Source of the DNA: Sipunculus nudus
Taxonomy: Eukaryota; Annelida; Sipuncula; Golfingiida; Sipunculidae
Assembly (NCBI GenBank): GCA_026874595.1
Contig: CM049316.1
Span: 6,402,339-6,466,338, forward strand
Length of the DNA stretch: 64,000 nt
Direction of reading: 5' to 3'
Program-made: the position numbers and the translations under genes
Shown here: positions 22,266 to 33,639 of the stretch, one piece after another
Layout of the letters: each line of letters starts with the position of its first letter
How positions within the stretch are numbered: position 1 is the first letter of the stretch
Notes under the pieces: generated by a model
Databases searched by the model: none
What the model was told of the DNA's origin: nothing
What the model saw: the letters and a program-made list of their open reading frames with translations, nothing else

Positions 22266-22539
22266 AAAACTAAATATCATCTTATCGTATGGTTGTCATT
22301 ATCCTCACCCAATAGGCAACTACTATATATGACGTGTGCATTAGAGACACACCCGTAAAACTATATTATATTTTCAATACTTATATGAACATTTTATGCA
22401 ATGCTAATTGATATACAAAAAGTGAAAAGAAGAGCGTATATCTTGTTGATTTGTTGTCCTTAATATTGCTTCACTGAATCAAGGCGATACTCAGAAGACG
22501 GTCCATTAGCCTTAAGTCTGCTCCTATGACGACTTAAAG

Positions 22540-23440
22540 GGATTCCTAGAAAAGCAAGGACAAGTGTCCGGTGAGGATTATAAAAAAAATGAATATGAAT
22601 CATCAGGAAAAGAGAAGTGTCCAGTGAAGCATTGTTAAAATATGAATATGAACCATCAAGAAAAGACAAGTGTCCAGTGAAGGACAATTAAAACATGAAT
22701 ATGAACCATAAGAAAGACCCGTGTCCGGTGTAGGATTATTAAAATATGAATATCAGTCATCAGGAAAATCATAACATGATTATGACCCATCAAGAAAAGA
22801 CAAGTGTCCGGTGAAGGATTATTAAAACATGAATGTGAACCATCAAGAAAAGACCAGTGTCAGGTGCAGGATTATTAAAACATGAATGTGAATCATCAAG
22901 AAAGGCAAGTGTCCGGTGAAGGATTATTAAAACATGAATATGAACCATCAAGAAAAGACAAGTGTCCGGTGAAGGATTATTAAAATATGAATATAAACCA
23001 TCACGAAAAGACCAGTGTCCGGCAAGGGATTATTAAAATATGAATCTAAGTCTTCGGGAAAATCAAAACATGAATATGAATCATTAGAAAAAAACAAGTG
23101 TCCGGTGAGGGTTTATTAAAATATGAATATGAATCTTCAAGAAAAGACCAGTGTCCGGCAAGGGATTATTAAAATTTGAATATGAGTCATCATGAAAAGA
23201 CCAGTGTCCAGTTAGGAATTATTTAACATGATTATGAAACCTTAAGAAAAGACCAGTGTCCTGTGAGGGATTTTTAAAATATGAATATGAGTCATCAGAA
23301 AAAGACAACTGTCCGGTGAAGGATTATTAAAACATAAATATGAGTCATCAAGAAAGGACAAGTGTCCAGTGATGGATTATTAAAATGTGAATATGAGTCA
23401 TCAAGAAAAGATAAGGGTTCAGTGAAATATTATTAAACAT
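22540..23440 (+). repeat. ~53-bp minisatellite, about 16 copies
   Basis: GTGTCCGGTGAAGGATTATT with variants recurs every 51-54 bp from 22566 to about 23416. Each is followed by AAAACATGAATATGAACCAT and CAAGAAAAGAC. Two intervals are longer by about 30 bp because of partial units. Confidence 0.9.
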
Positions 23441-24212
23441 TTAATATACAGAATCATAGAAACATACAACGATTGCAAAGACCAGTTGGAAGCAGACAGT
23501 ACAGATGCCAACAACAAATATTAAACCATAACTGTGACTGTCACTTGATTTCCTTTACTATATCTGTAAATACATTGAAACTGTTGTGTCCAGTGTTTCA
23601 TTCCCATGGCATCTATAACCAGTGCAGATTGGCGGTAGTAGCCCTGCCAGGTTTCTGTTTGCTGGCCATTCAGTGGGTGTTAGCTCCGGCACACGGTCGA
23701 TTTTACGTGCGTCACGGGAATGCATTGTCCATGCTTGATTGGTCAGATCAATCCAATAAAGGACTGAGCCGCCTTTAATGTCCGAGCACTTAGTGGTCAA
23801 ACGAGGCCAAACACTGCCTCCCGACAAGGATTCTCTCACAAGACTTTCAAAGAACTTCATTTCAACAGACTTGCCCCAGGGTATTTAACATATCATTACA
23901 TCTCAGTTCCCCCCGTGTTTCTTCAATATTCCACAAGGCTAAGTTTGATTTAAGGACAAATAAACATGGAGGCAAATATTAGTCTTTCCGATGACAAATA
24001 GAAAATATTCAGTCCATTTTGCATGAAAGTGTTCATGTAGGATAGCATGTAAGTAGGCAGAACCAGATTATCACTGAGCGAAGTATGACAGAAAGTTTGA
24101 TATGATAGTAGATTTCATCTTTAGCCTATAGTCATTTTTTTGCGGAAAGGTAAACCTGTATTAATGCCTCTCCGTGTGAAAGGTGGAAATTTCAAAGTAT
24201 TACCATCCTGTA

Positions 24213-24271
<59 letters not shown>

Positions 24272-24991
24272 CAGAGAGATTTAGATATACTGATATTTTG
24301 ATATAAATTTATTCATGATTAAACACGAAATAGTGAGAGCTCTCAGTTTTCCCATCGTTTATCTGGGGATCTGACTTGGTGTTTTGAAAATCAGGGTGTG
24401 TCTCCTTAAAGAAGAATTAAATAAATATGGATGATTCTAATACAGAGGTGTCTGTTATCTGAAACTAATGAAGAATAGAGGCTAATTGAATTGTTTTAAG
24501 TAAACAAAAATTACAGAGAGAGAGAGAGAGGGGGCGATGAGATATGGACGTCAATACGGGATATCGCTAATACCGATACTTTCGTGTGTGGAGATAGTAA
24601 ATGACTGCCTGCTTGAAAAACTGCAGGCAAACAACTAGTGCCCTCTAGCGTCCAGCCTGACAGCCCATTCATTCAACACAACAGTGTGGGCACTTGACAT
24701 TGTGTTTTTAATTGCCGATTATCCTGATACTTATTATTCATCATATTTATTTTGCCGTGTTTAACCATAATACAGAATATTAAAGACATAAGAAAATTCT
24801 GCATTCGGCACGGTTGGAATTAGAATTTTATCTTGAATCAACTGCCTTGTAGCGGATGATATAAGGGAAACGTACAGATCGAGGGTATTTAGTCATTGAT
24901 AAACGTCATATTTTGCAAGTTTCCTTGAATTATGATACATTATGGTACATAACATTTGTCACCTCGTATTTATTCAATGATCATATAAATT
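23441..24991. other. no firm gene; GC-richer patch and microsatellites
   Basis: 23558-23880 is GC-richer and has a 100-codon minus frame with several tryptophans but no recognised family and no clear splice site. A (TA)n run lies at 24211-24269 and a (GA)n run at 24513-24532. Confidence 0.5.
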
Positions 24992-25151
24992 TTAGAGATT
25001 CCATAGCGCGTATAAGCTAACAAAGTGAGGACTGTCAGTTTCGTCCTTGTTAATGAGTGTCTGGCTGATCACGCTTGCCTGCACAAACAAGCTTCCGGCT
25101 GCGCCGGCCAGTCTTTTTTCTCCTCCATCTACACGAGAAGCTGCATTAGCG
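24992..25151 (-). CDS. weak candidate terminal exon, unrecognised
   Basis: After an acceptor-like gctaatgcag on the minus strand, the frame runs 52 codons to a stop at 24994-24992. It includes SRVDGGEKRLAGAAGSL and INKDETDSPHFVSLYALWNL. Its GC content is higher than its flanks, and AATAAA (minus) lies at 24974-24969. No family is recognised, and each sign is individually common. Confidence 0.2.
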
Positions 25152-25607
25152 ATATCCCGTATTAGCTTGAACAAAATGGGTCAGCTTTTATTTCATTGAT
25201 TCCTAGTTGGAGAAAATGCTGGTTTCATACCATGAAGGGACTTATTCAAGGAGTTGAATAAGCGGAAACACTACTGCCTGTTATAAACTGACAGTTGTTA
25301 TATTTGTTAAATTCTATTTATTAACAAGGTCAGGATAATAATTGCTCTAAATCATTTACGTTGGCCTTATCATGTTTATCATATTCATGTTATCGAATGT
25401 AAAAAACAATGTCATTAACGAATGTCATTATTCAAATAATGGTATTTTAATCACATCAGTTTATATAATTTTTTTTTGTACAACACCACTAGTCCCATTT
25501 AAGATGCAAAAGTGGACACTGCACCGAGACGTCCGTCTTCATTCTAGTCAAAACTGGCGGTAACCACTGCCAACCGTAAAATATTTAGTCGCTTGCCTTT
25601 TTCGTAG

Positions 25608-25745
25608 CCTTTGAACAACTACGGAATCCGCTTTAAGGATGCAGAGACGTCAATCCTGGAGAGGTTAGACCCTCAAGAGGCTCGACTGAAAGATGGAGCT
25701 TTCAAAAGACCTAGTTTGCAGATCCATTTGGCGAAAAGTTCTTAG
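25608..25745 (+). CDS. candidate terminal exon, unrecognised
   Basis: A strong acceptor (cgcttgcctttttcgtag) ends at 25607. The following frame is open for 45 codons to TAG at 25743-25745. It begins PLNNYGIRFKDAETSILERL and continues DPQEARLKDGAFKRPSLQIH. GC content is clearly above the flanks and the residue mix is hydrophilic and protein-like. A second pyrimidine-rich acceptor (aaatcttttcag, ending near 25776) follows, so the region could hold more than one exon. The Penelope-like element begins 180 bp downstream and may have truncated the original context. Confidence 0.3.
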   Translation, partial: PLNNYGIRFKDAETSILERLDPQEARLKDGAFKRPSLQIHLAKSS

Positions 25746-25857
25746 AAATAGTCATTCCCGTTAAATCTTTTCAGTTTGGTGCTGAAAAGGGGGAAACTGG
25801 CATATACAGGACATTCCAGATTACCTAAATGTCATTGAGGAGGACACTCAGATCTCT

Positions 25858-25921
<64 letters not shown>

Positions 25922-25922
25922 A
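25858..25922. repeat. (TA)n microsatellite
   Basis: TA run of about 65 bp, abutting the left edge of the Penelope-like element pair. Confidence 0.95.
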
Positions 25923-26089
25923 TCATGTGTAAGGAATCAAACGATTGTAAGCATCGTGTTTACTAATTAGTTTCATACCGTTGTACGGCACTCTTCAGAA
26001 CGATATGATTGAAGGGGTTGTACATTGAACAACTGTTTGTTCACTGGGGCGTGTTTGTGGTTATTACAATGTGGATTTGTACAACGTGC

Positions 26090-26599
26090 CTAATCTGGAT
26101 TACTCTTTGTGCTGAGTTTACGTAACAGGAATTTGTTGGCGTGTCTACAACTTGTTACAAGTTCATTGCGTTGGTTAAGCGTAGCCATGTTTTGTTTACA
26201 TAAAATGAAATATTTCTCCCACAGGCATAGGTTGCATCTGTTAGTTTCTGGGGAATGTGCTTTGGCTTTTCTTAGTATTTTCCACTGTATTTCAAATTTG
26301 ACGTTGTTCTCTTTTAGTTCCCAAATGTATTTGCTGAGTTCCGTACTATTCCTTTTTTCCGGGTGTCTGAACGATGTTTTATGGTTGTTATATCTTGTTT
26401 TGAAGGAGGTTTCCGTGAGACCTATGTACGTTTCATCCGCCTTTCCGTTTTCTGTACTGACTGTGGTATATGACAGATTTTGTGAGGCACTGTCCGGGTG
26501 TTGGGCATTCACGGGGATTCCTGCAATTGCATCCGGTAGATGGCGTGTACTATTCGGACTTGGGATTATTAACGCCACCCTCCGCCGGATAGAAAACAT
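26090..26599 (-). pseudogene. Penelope-like GIY-YIG endonuclease domain (minus copy)
   Basis: An intact 169-codon frame encodes the C-terminal endonuclease of a Penelope-like element. A linker leads to NLSYTTVSTENGKADETYIG (the GIY equivalent LSY and YIG at 58-60), then LTETSFKTRYNNHKTSFRHP and the helix NSTELSKYIWELK. These match the family's usual order. A CNLCLWEKYFILC cysteine cluster follows, as in many members. The enzyme nicks target DNA for retrotransposition. Here the reverse transcriptase part is absent upstream, replaced by the start of the oppositely oriented copy, so the frame is a fragment although unbroken. Confidence 0.85.
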
Positions 26600-27088
26600 A
26601 AAAAAAAGACCTACACTAAATTAAAAAAGCATGGACTAAAAATAAAAATTGAAGCAAACAAGAAAGTTGTAGATTTCCTGGACGTCACATTTAACCTCAC
26701 TACAGGCAAATACGCTCCATACAACAAACCCAACAACACCCCGACATACGTGAACCACAAATCAAACCACCCACCAAGAATAGTCAGAAACATACCAGAA
26801 TCGATAAACAACAGACTCTGCGAAATTTCGTGTGACGAGGAAATCTTAACCAAAGCCGCCCCTTTATACCAAGAGTCTCTCAGAAGAAGTGGATTTAAAT
26901 GCCAACTGCAATTCAAAGTCAATTCGGATCAACAAACTGAACAAAAGAGAAAACGACGCAGAAACATTACCTGGTACAACCCACCCTTCAGCAAAAACGT
27001 CGCCACCAACATAGGAAAATCCTTCTTGAAAATCCTGGACGAAGAATTTCCTAAAAAAACACGTTCTCCACAAAATTTTCAACCGTAA
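26580..27088 (+). pseudogene. Penelope-like reverse transcriptase, C-terminal part
   Basis: The plus frame reads KKHGLKIKIEANKKVVDFLD, then VTFNLTTGKYAPYNKPNNTP and later SNHPPRIVRNIPESINNRL and ITWYNPPFSKNVATNIGKSF. FLDVT and the WYNPPFS block are typical of the end of Penelope-like reverse transcriptases. The catalytic YxDD part lies 5' of the preserved region and is missing. The frame breaks near 27050 in an A-run; similarity continues in another frame (HKIFNRNTVKISYSCMPNL) at 27068-27127. Confidence 0.85.
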
Positions 27089-27113
27089 TACAGTCAAAAT
27101 AAGCTACAGTTGT

Positions 27114-27640
27114 ATGCCCAACCTGAAACAACACATAGAAGGCTATAACACACGTATCATCTCCAGGAATAGTACGCGCCATCTACCAGATGCAATTGCA
27201 GGAATCCCCGTGAATGCCCAACACCCGGACAATGCCTCACAAAATCTGTCATATACCAAGCCACAGTCAGTAAAAAAAACGGAAAGGCGGATGAAACGTA
27301 CATAGGTCTCACGGAAAACTCCTTCTAAACAAGATATGACAACCATAAAACATCGTTCAGACACCCGGAAAAAAGGAATAGTACGGAACTCAGCAAATAC
27401 ATTTGGGAACTAAAAGAGAACAACGTCAAATTTGAAATACAGTGGAAAATACTTAGAAAAGCCAAAGCACATTCCCCAGAAACTAACAGATGCAACCTAT
27501 GCCTGTGGGAGAAATATTTCATTTTATGTAAACAAAACATGGCCACGCTTAACCAACGCAATGAACTTGTAACAAGTTGTAGACACGCTAACAATTTCCT
27601 GTTACGTAAACTCAGCACAAAGAGTAATCCAAATTAGGCA
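27114..27640 (+). pseudogene. Penelope-like linker and GIY-YIG domain (plus copy), broken
   Basis: Continues the plus-strand element with SCMPNL, then RNSTRHLPDAIAGIPVNAQH, the same linker as the minus copy. The endonuclease region (about 27255-27640) is frameshifted by an A-run near 27275 and carries a stop (TAA) within the TETSFKTRY motif, near 27328. It is more decayed than the minus copy. Confidence 0.85.
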
Positions 27641-27878
27641 CGTTGTACAAATCCACATTGTAATAACCACAAACACGCTCCAGTGAACAACCAGTTGTTC
27701 AATGTAAAACCCCTTCGATCATATCGTTCTGAAGAGTGCCGTACAACGGTACGAAACTAATTAGTAAACACGATGCTTACAATCGTTTGATTCCTTACAC
27801 ATGATATATATTGATACGCTCTGGTTATACCATAGAGCACTTTGCCTTCAGTGCATTGCCAACAGCCTAGAAAGAACA

Positions 27879-27880
<2 letters not shown>

Positions 27881-27949
<69 letters not shown>

Positions 27950-27961
27950 AGAAAGAAAGAG
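27881..27961. repeat. (TA)n followed by (GA)n microsatellite
   Basis: TA run 27881-27918, then GA/GAAA run to about 27961. A short C-run and (CA)n follow at 28012-28036. Confidence 0.9.
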
Positions 27962-28142
27962 ACAGACAGGAAGATTAAGGATAGCTATATTATTGATCCG
28001 CACCTGTATCATACCCCCCCCCACACACACACACACTCAATACACACAAATAGTTACTCCCCTGACAAGACGAGAAGGAAAGGGAAAGGTACAGTTTGCT
28101 GAAACATATAATTAATGGACTCGTACATGAACATCATGTAGA

Positions 28143-28255
28143 CTAACACTTTTCCCACACCACAGCAGTCGTGATGCCGCCTGCAGCCTGTCTCCGCCGC
28201 CGTATCTCGCTGTCTTCATCTGAGAAAGGGTCAAGGCGAACGGAGCTTTGTTTGC
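28143..28255 (-). CDS. weak candidate terminal exon
   Basis: On the minus strand an acceptor (gcgttgacttcag) ends at 28256. The frame then runs 36 codons to TAG at 28143-28145: KQSSVRLDPFSDEDSEIRRR followed by RQAAGGITTAVVWEKC. Acidic-serine and tetra-arginine stretches look like a cytoplasmic segment. GC content is raised. The frame also stays open upstream to 28325, so the boundary is uncertain, and no family is recognised. Confidence 0.28.
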
Positions 28256-28743
28256 CTGAAGTCAACGCCGTATGTTCTTTAATTAACTGATACCCGTTTA
28301 CGCTGTTCTCACATACCCTCCACAAGACTGTCTGTTAGATACTAACGATTATCTGTTTGGTAACTGGTGTAAATGAAGAGACATTAATAACGAGTAATGG
28401 TAGGCCTTCCATTCATTATGCTTAAACACTGAACCACCGTACATTAGTCATAATACGTCCTGGGTAACATCACCAAAATGAATAAGAGTTTCTTGAAGCC
28501 ACCCGAGGTTTCACTATGTCAAGTCCAGCAACGGTTTCATCCTTATTCTTAATTAAGTCGATGCTTTTGAAAGCTAGCCACAACTTTGTAGATGAAACTG
28601 TGTGGTTTTTCGCCGTATGACACGCACTACGTGAGGTATACGGTGACTTGGTAAACAAGACATCATATTGACGTCTCAGAAGGTTCAAGGACCGCTGTCT
28701 TATCGACTCCCAATGTGAATGCACCTCATTAATTTAGGTCTAC

Positions 28744-29448
28744 AGTCATCCAGCGAACCACTAACAAAAGGGAATAAGCCATTCTAGAACATCCGTTTAA
28801 GCTGGATTCACACTAAAACGTTTTGACGACGTTTGCTGACATTTTGGCAAACGTCTAGCTCCACTGATAAAAGTTGGTGAAATTTGATGTTCGTTGACGA
28901 ACGGTGGCGAACGTCATGGTCGTTGAAAATTTTTAATATGCTGAAAATTTGCCGACGTTTGGAAATAAATGTTGGTGAAGTCATCCAGCGAACCACTAAC
29001 AAAAGGGAATAAGCCATTCTAGAACATCCGTTTAAGCTGGATTCACACTAAAACGTTTTGACGACGTTTGCTGACATTTTGGCAAACGTCTAGCTCCACT
29101 GATAAAAGTTGGTGAAATTTGATATTCGTTGACAAACGGTGGCGAACGTCATGGTCGTTGAAAATTTTTAATATGCTGAAAATTTGCCGACGTTTGGAAA
29201 TAAATGTTGGTGAAGTCATCCAGCGAACCACTAACAAAAGGGAATAAGCCATTCTAGAACATCCGTTTAAGCTGGATTCACACTAAAACGTTTTGACGAC
29301 GTTTGCTGACATTTTGGCAAACGTCTAGCTCCACTGATAAAAGTTGGTGAAATTTGATATTCGTTGACAAACGGTGGCGAACGTCATGGTCGTTGAAAAT
29401 TTTTAATATGCTGAAAATTTGCCGACGTTTGGAAATAAATGTTGGTGA
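28744..29448. repeat. 235-bp tandem repeat, three copies
   Basis: Copies begin near 28744, 28979 and 29214 and are nearly identical. Each unit holds about 55 bp of flank (CATCCAGCGAACCACTAACA...) plus the first ~180 bp of the Harbinger-like element that follows, including its terminal repeat. Three 69-106-codon minus frames here are copies of each other, not genes. Confidence 0.95.
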
Positions 29449-30025
29449 AGCCTGTTCTCCGTTCGATAACGTTCCTGAGCACTCGGATAAGTTTTGCAGA
29501 GCTTGCCCAAGTTGAGCAACGTTGGTGAACGTGGACCCTGGCAGGGGTGAACTTTCCCGATAGCTAGTCCAAAGGAGGTGAAGGTGTACCCGGAGCAAGA
29601 AATGCGATTGTACCGTAAGGGGCTGGCATGGATAAACTCTTCACAGCGTAGCCGTAACTTTGGACAACGAAACCTAAAAGGTCGAGAATGCTTGAAAGCG
29701 TCCACAAACGCTGAGCTTTTGATATGAGCGTCCCCTGACACTGACCTCAGTTGACCCAAGCTGAGTATTTGTTTGCATTAAGGCCACCTAATTTGGCGAC
29801 CTCTGCACACACGCGAAATCTAAATTGAGAAAAGTGCGCCTACGCAAAAAATTAATGCAACGCTAGCAAACAATGCCAGACGCTAGCAAATGCCATTACA
29901 CGTTCGTACGGAAAATAAAAAAAATCCTCCTGTCGAACGTAATTTGGCCGACTTTTAGACTCATTTCTCTGACTTTTCACACGCTGGCTAACGCTGGAGC
30001 ACACGTTCGTCGTGTGAATCAATCT
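28800..30025. mobile_element. Harbinger-like non-autonomous DNA transposon
   Basis: Left end AGCTGGATTCACACTAAAAC; right end inverted AGATTGATTCACACGACGAA. TTA flanks both ends (28797-28799, 30026-30028), the PIF/Harbinger target size and type. AACGT/ACGTT words recur inside both ends. No transposase is recognised. The left end exists in three tandem copies. Confidence 0.7.
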
Positions 30026-30028
30026 TTA

Positions 30029-30800
30029 GGAACGGCAGCTTGCGCTCTACGGATCACTGTGTTGTTTATTAGTACCCATTCTCCTTACACTACAAGGTTT
30101 TTTAAGTTTAACCGTCTCCATTAATAGGATGTTTCTTTCCCCTCATTTGCTTTAAAGGTTAATTCCTGGAGGTTTTGGTACAAATAATACTTAACCCTAG
30201 TACTCCACATCGACACATAGTAAGTTCAACCTATTTTATTTGATGAATAAAATAATATTAGCTTTAATTAAATGATGCCTGAGGGTGGTAAAAGCAATAT
30301 ACAACCACATCTAATTATAAAGAATATTTTTCTTCTCGGTTTTCAAATTGGGGTTATATTACAAAGTTCCGTTCTCCGTTCTGCAGCCAATGCATGTACA
30401 AAGACTGGCCCAACATTCAAATATTGTGGCCAAGCAGAGGTGTTTCGTTAAAAAGTCTGTGGCCTGCTTTTGTATATAGGAAGATATGGTGACATATTTT
30501 TAAGTCTTTACTAAAAATTGAATAAAAGTTTACTGAATAAAAGTTAACTAATTTTATTTTCTATCATTAATAAACGGAGTTTCCCAAATGTACTCTTCCT
30601 ACGGTCAGAGTATCCCCAGTAATATGCGATTCACCACACGTGAGTAGCTGTTGTTTCGTTCTAAGCCTGTAACGTCTTGATGAACATGATGGCATGTTAT
30701 AAATGTGTATTCAGACACAAACGTTTAAGTGTGATCAGGCAATAACTTCCCTGGTCTTGTAAGAATCCTTGAGAGAACCCCGCTCTCCTCTCCCACACGA
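30029..30800. other. no gene seen
   Basis: AT-rich sequence with no long frames, repeats or transposon ends that I could identify. Confidence 0.5.
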
Positions 30801-30809
30801 CAGGGATAT

Positions 30810-32085
30810 AGTCCAGAGTCAGTTGTGATTCCATGGAAATTTGATGAAAAAGGATTGCAACATGCACCATTTAAAGCTTATTACCTTACCTATCTGAAAA
30901 CCGATGTTTCCATTTTCCCTTCAGTTTCAATGACAACACACCAGGTGAAAATAATTGCATTTAATATGCCTTTATTTTTCCAAGGGTCAGTAAAATTAAA
31001 CTTAATTTTCATGAAAAAAGCTGGCAACATACATAATTTTAAAGCTTATAGCCAAGTCAATCTAGAAATCCATTATGGCCTTTTTTTCTCTCTGTAGATT
31101 CCAGGTGGACGAAAAAGGTCAAAGTCAGGGATAGTCGTGATTCTGTGGGAATTCTATACTTTATCCTTAAGTAAAAAGGATTACTGACCAGGCCTATGTC
31201 GCAAGACCATGCCATTATTTTAGATAAAATTTAAACAAGCATATAGAAATTAAACAAAAAATAAAGATTTACAAGTGAAAATTTGCAGCTACATTTTTAC
31301 AGTGTGGGTATGTATAAATGTATATCGGTTCAATGCTTTGATTTTGAGTTATGACTTTGTTTTTGGATATGATCTTGAGAAAAAATTATCCTTAAGTAAA
31401 AAAGATTACTGACCCGGGATATGTCGCAAGAGGGAGTTCCTTAGCATTCATATTTTTAAAGTACAAAAATCAGGGTATTTTAGATGTCATGACCTTGACC
31501 TTATCTGTTGACCTGGAATCCAAAATAATACCAAGAATGATTTCTAGATGGATATGGTTATCAGCTTTAACATGATATTCGATGTATGTTTTTTCTCATG
31601 AATTCCCCAACAAATGGCATCAAAGCAAAAAAAATATTAAAATCCATGACCTTGACCTTATTTCTTTATTATTCTTGAACATACAAAGAAAATTTGACAT
31701 AAAAGTTTTGTAGATTGATCAGACTATAAGCATTAAAAGGATGTATATTGCCATGTTTTCATGATATATCCACGAAACGACAACTGACAATGGCAAATTT
31801 CAATAATTAGTAAGAGCTTTGACCTTGACCTCGTTTGGTGACTTTGACACTGCAGAGGAAAAATGGCAACAATGAATTCTGGATCTATAAACTATAATCT
31901 TTAATAAACTGTATGTTGCAAATTATTTTTATGATATTGCCAAAATCATTGAAAAAATCATTATATATATTAAAGCTATGACCTTGACCTTGAAAATGCA
32001 AAAAAAATGGCAACATGAATTTTTAGATTTTGGTTATAAGCTTTAAAATAATATATGTTGGCAACTTTATTAATTAAAATCCCAC
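30810..32085. repeat. degenerate tandem repeats with ATGACCTTGACCTT motif
   Basis: ATGACCTTGACCTT or a near copy recurs at about 31488, 31649, 31819 and 31979 (period ~160-170 bp), each followed by a weakly similar A-rich block. Two longer phrases also repeat: TTATCCTTAAGTAAAAAGGA with GGNTATGTCGCAAG (near 31163 and 31386) and a GTGATTC-GTGG-AATT block (30825 and 31140). Confidence 0.6.
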
Positions 32086-32139
32086 GGGAGTTTATAATTT
32101 GACAACTAATCCTGGATAAATAGTTTACACTCCAGTGTA

Positions 32140-32350
32140 TCAGCTCTAAGGGTTCCCTTCCCTACTCCCAGTAAAACATAGGTGGATGATTTGATCATCT
32201 GCTCGTTTACGTCCTGAAAACATTTCTTGTTCCATGGCGTACTTGAAGGTACCCTCGCCGCTCCCATAAAAAATAGGTGATTTTATTGTTAGCGCGTTTG
32301 TTTCCTGAAAGCAGTTCTCGCTTTTATGGCGGACTTGGAGGTAGGCCACA
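32140..32350. repeat. two-copy ~105-bp tandem repeat
   Basis: CCCAGTAAAACATAGGTG and CCCATAAAAAATAGGTG mark the two copies. Both continue with GCTCGTTT/GCGCGTTT, TCCTGAAA and ATGGCGNACTTG-AGGTA. Confidence 0.6.
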
Positions 32351-32809
32351 TTAGGACAATTCAATACACACGATTATTTTTTTGTTTAAACGTACCGACA
32401 CGTTGATTGCATGCAAAAATGATGAAAAGATCTAATGTCTGACAGCTAGTAACACATGTTTGTATGTGTGAATTTTAAAGGAGGACTTCGATCTGAGCCC
32501 TCACGACCTTTGCTTACCCTATACGGAATTAGGCACTTCCGGGATATGTTCCAAACGGGAAGTAAACAATCAATAATTCGAGCATTGAAGTAGCTCTGGT
32601 GAAAGCCATTAATCAAACAGAATTATCAGCACTAGTGACCTTACACGACTCGTCAGATGTAACATTTCATGGTATTTAGATCTGGTGTCTGTATCATAAA
32701 TTAATCAAACCTACAGAAGCATCACTTGGCATCGTCACTTTCTCTCAGTTGCAATGTTATTATGGTAACGCCTTTAATAAAATATGTTTTAAAGTAAGAG
32801 AAGAACGAC

Positions 32810-33235
32810 CTACATTAAAGCTGCAGCGGGAAAATATGGCGAATTTGATTACAGCTGCAAAGTGATAACAGTAAAAACTTCGGTTGAAGCTGCAATGTGA
32901 TATGGGTAACATATTGTTACCCATGTTATCATATCATTATGGTAACAACTCTAATCAAAGCCGCAGTGTGATAATGGTAGCAACTTTAATTAAAGCCACA
33001 GTGTGATTATGGTGACAACTATAATTAAGGCTGCAGTGTGACCATGATGGAAACTTTAATTGAGACCACAGTGTGATAATGGTTGCAATTTTTATTGAGG
33101 CCACAGTGTGATAATGGTGGCAACTTTAATTAAGGCCAGAGTGTGATGATGGTGGCAACTTCAATTAAGGCCAGAGTATGATAATGGTGGCAACTTTAAC
33201 TAAAGGTGCAGTGTCATTATGGTGGTAAGTTTTAT
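32810..33235. repeat. 35-bp minisatellite, about eleven copies
   Basis: Unit close to GGCCACAGTGTGATAATGGT plus GGCAACTTTAATTAA. The spacing is exactly 35 bp between 33066, 33101, 33136 and 33171; earlier copies are more diverged. Confidence 0.85.
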
Positions 33236-33509
33236 TTAAACAGATGCGAGAATGGAAACGGATTAAATTAAAGCGAAAATGAGATAATTTTTGCGACTAA
33301 AGTTAAAACAACAGTGTGGGAGTTCGTCTCGTCATGTAACTCTAATAAGTTTAAAATTATTTTCTTTTACCGGTAATGATTGCGAACTGATTTGAGTTAT
33401 GCTGAGCGTAACTCAGGAAATCTCTAATTTTCTGTAATAATAACTTAAAGCACTATCCTATGTGTCCTCTTAAGGTACATCCTGAAAACATTTTATTTAA
33501 AAGCAGCGG

Positions 33510-33528
33510 CATGCGCAAGATGGCCGCC
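33510..33528. promoter_or_regulatory. NRF1-like and YY1-like sites, adjacent
   Basis: CATGCGCAAGATGGCCGCC joins an NRF1-type half-site (CATGCGCA) to a near-perfect YY1 site (AAGATGGCCGCC). In animals YY1 sites of this form often lie at transcription starts. A plus-strand acceptor-like TTATATCAG and a short open frame (MDSLPLEDGDNEFY) follow by 33631, but no gene is established. Confidence 0.25.
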
Positions 33529-33639
33529 TGAAGCTTCCTGTTTGACAATTATCTTATATCAGTGTCTTTAATGAAGCTCCGTCAGTCATGGATAGTCTAC
33601 CGTTGGAAGACGGAGATAATGAATTTTATTAAGGGTATG

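Larger units (their letters stand above)
25921..27806. mobile_element. Penelope-like retroelement fragments in inverted arrangement
   Basis: The arms 25921-26555 and 27168-27806 are inverted copies of each other, about 635 bp each and clearly over 90% alike by eye. They start from the shared edge phrase ATCATGTGTAAGGAATCAAA (inverted on the right). The plus-strand unit is the longer: 26580-27806 covers the end of the reverse transcriptase, the linker, the GIY-YIG endonuclease and the 3' tail. The minus-strand unit (26599 down to 25921) has only linker, endonuclease and tail. Penelope-like elements often carry partial inverted or tandem copies of themselves, and this fits that habit. The 5' part of the element is missing. 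Confidence 0.88.

Noticed and set aside
23558-23880. 100-codon minus frame in a GC-richer patch
   Set aside because: Protein-like in places (several Trp), but no convincing splice sites, family or start; kept only as a note in the region entry.
26109-26624. 171-codon plus-strand frame
   Set aside because: It is antisense to the Penelope-like endonuclease on the minus strand, which has clear family motifs.
28808-29598. Three repeated 69-106-codon minus frames
   Set aside because: Produced by the 235-bp tandem repeat that contains a transposon end.
32477-32575. Plus-strand open frame beginning EDFDLSPHDLCLPY
   Set aside because: Protein-like over 31 codons but with a weak acceptor and no family; indistinguishable from chance.
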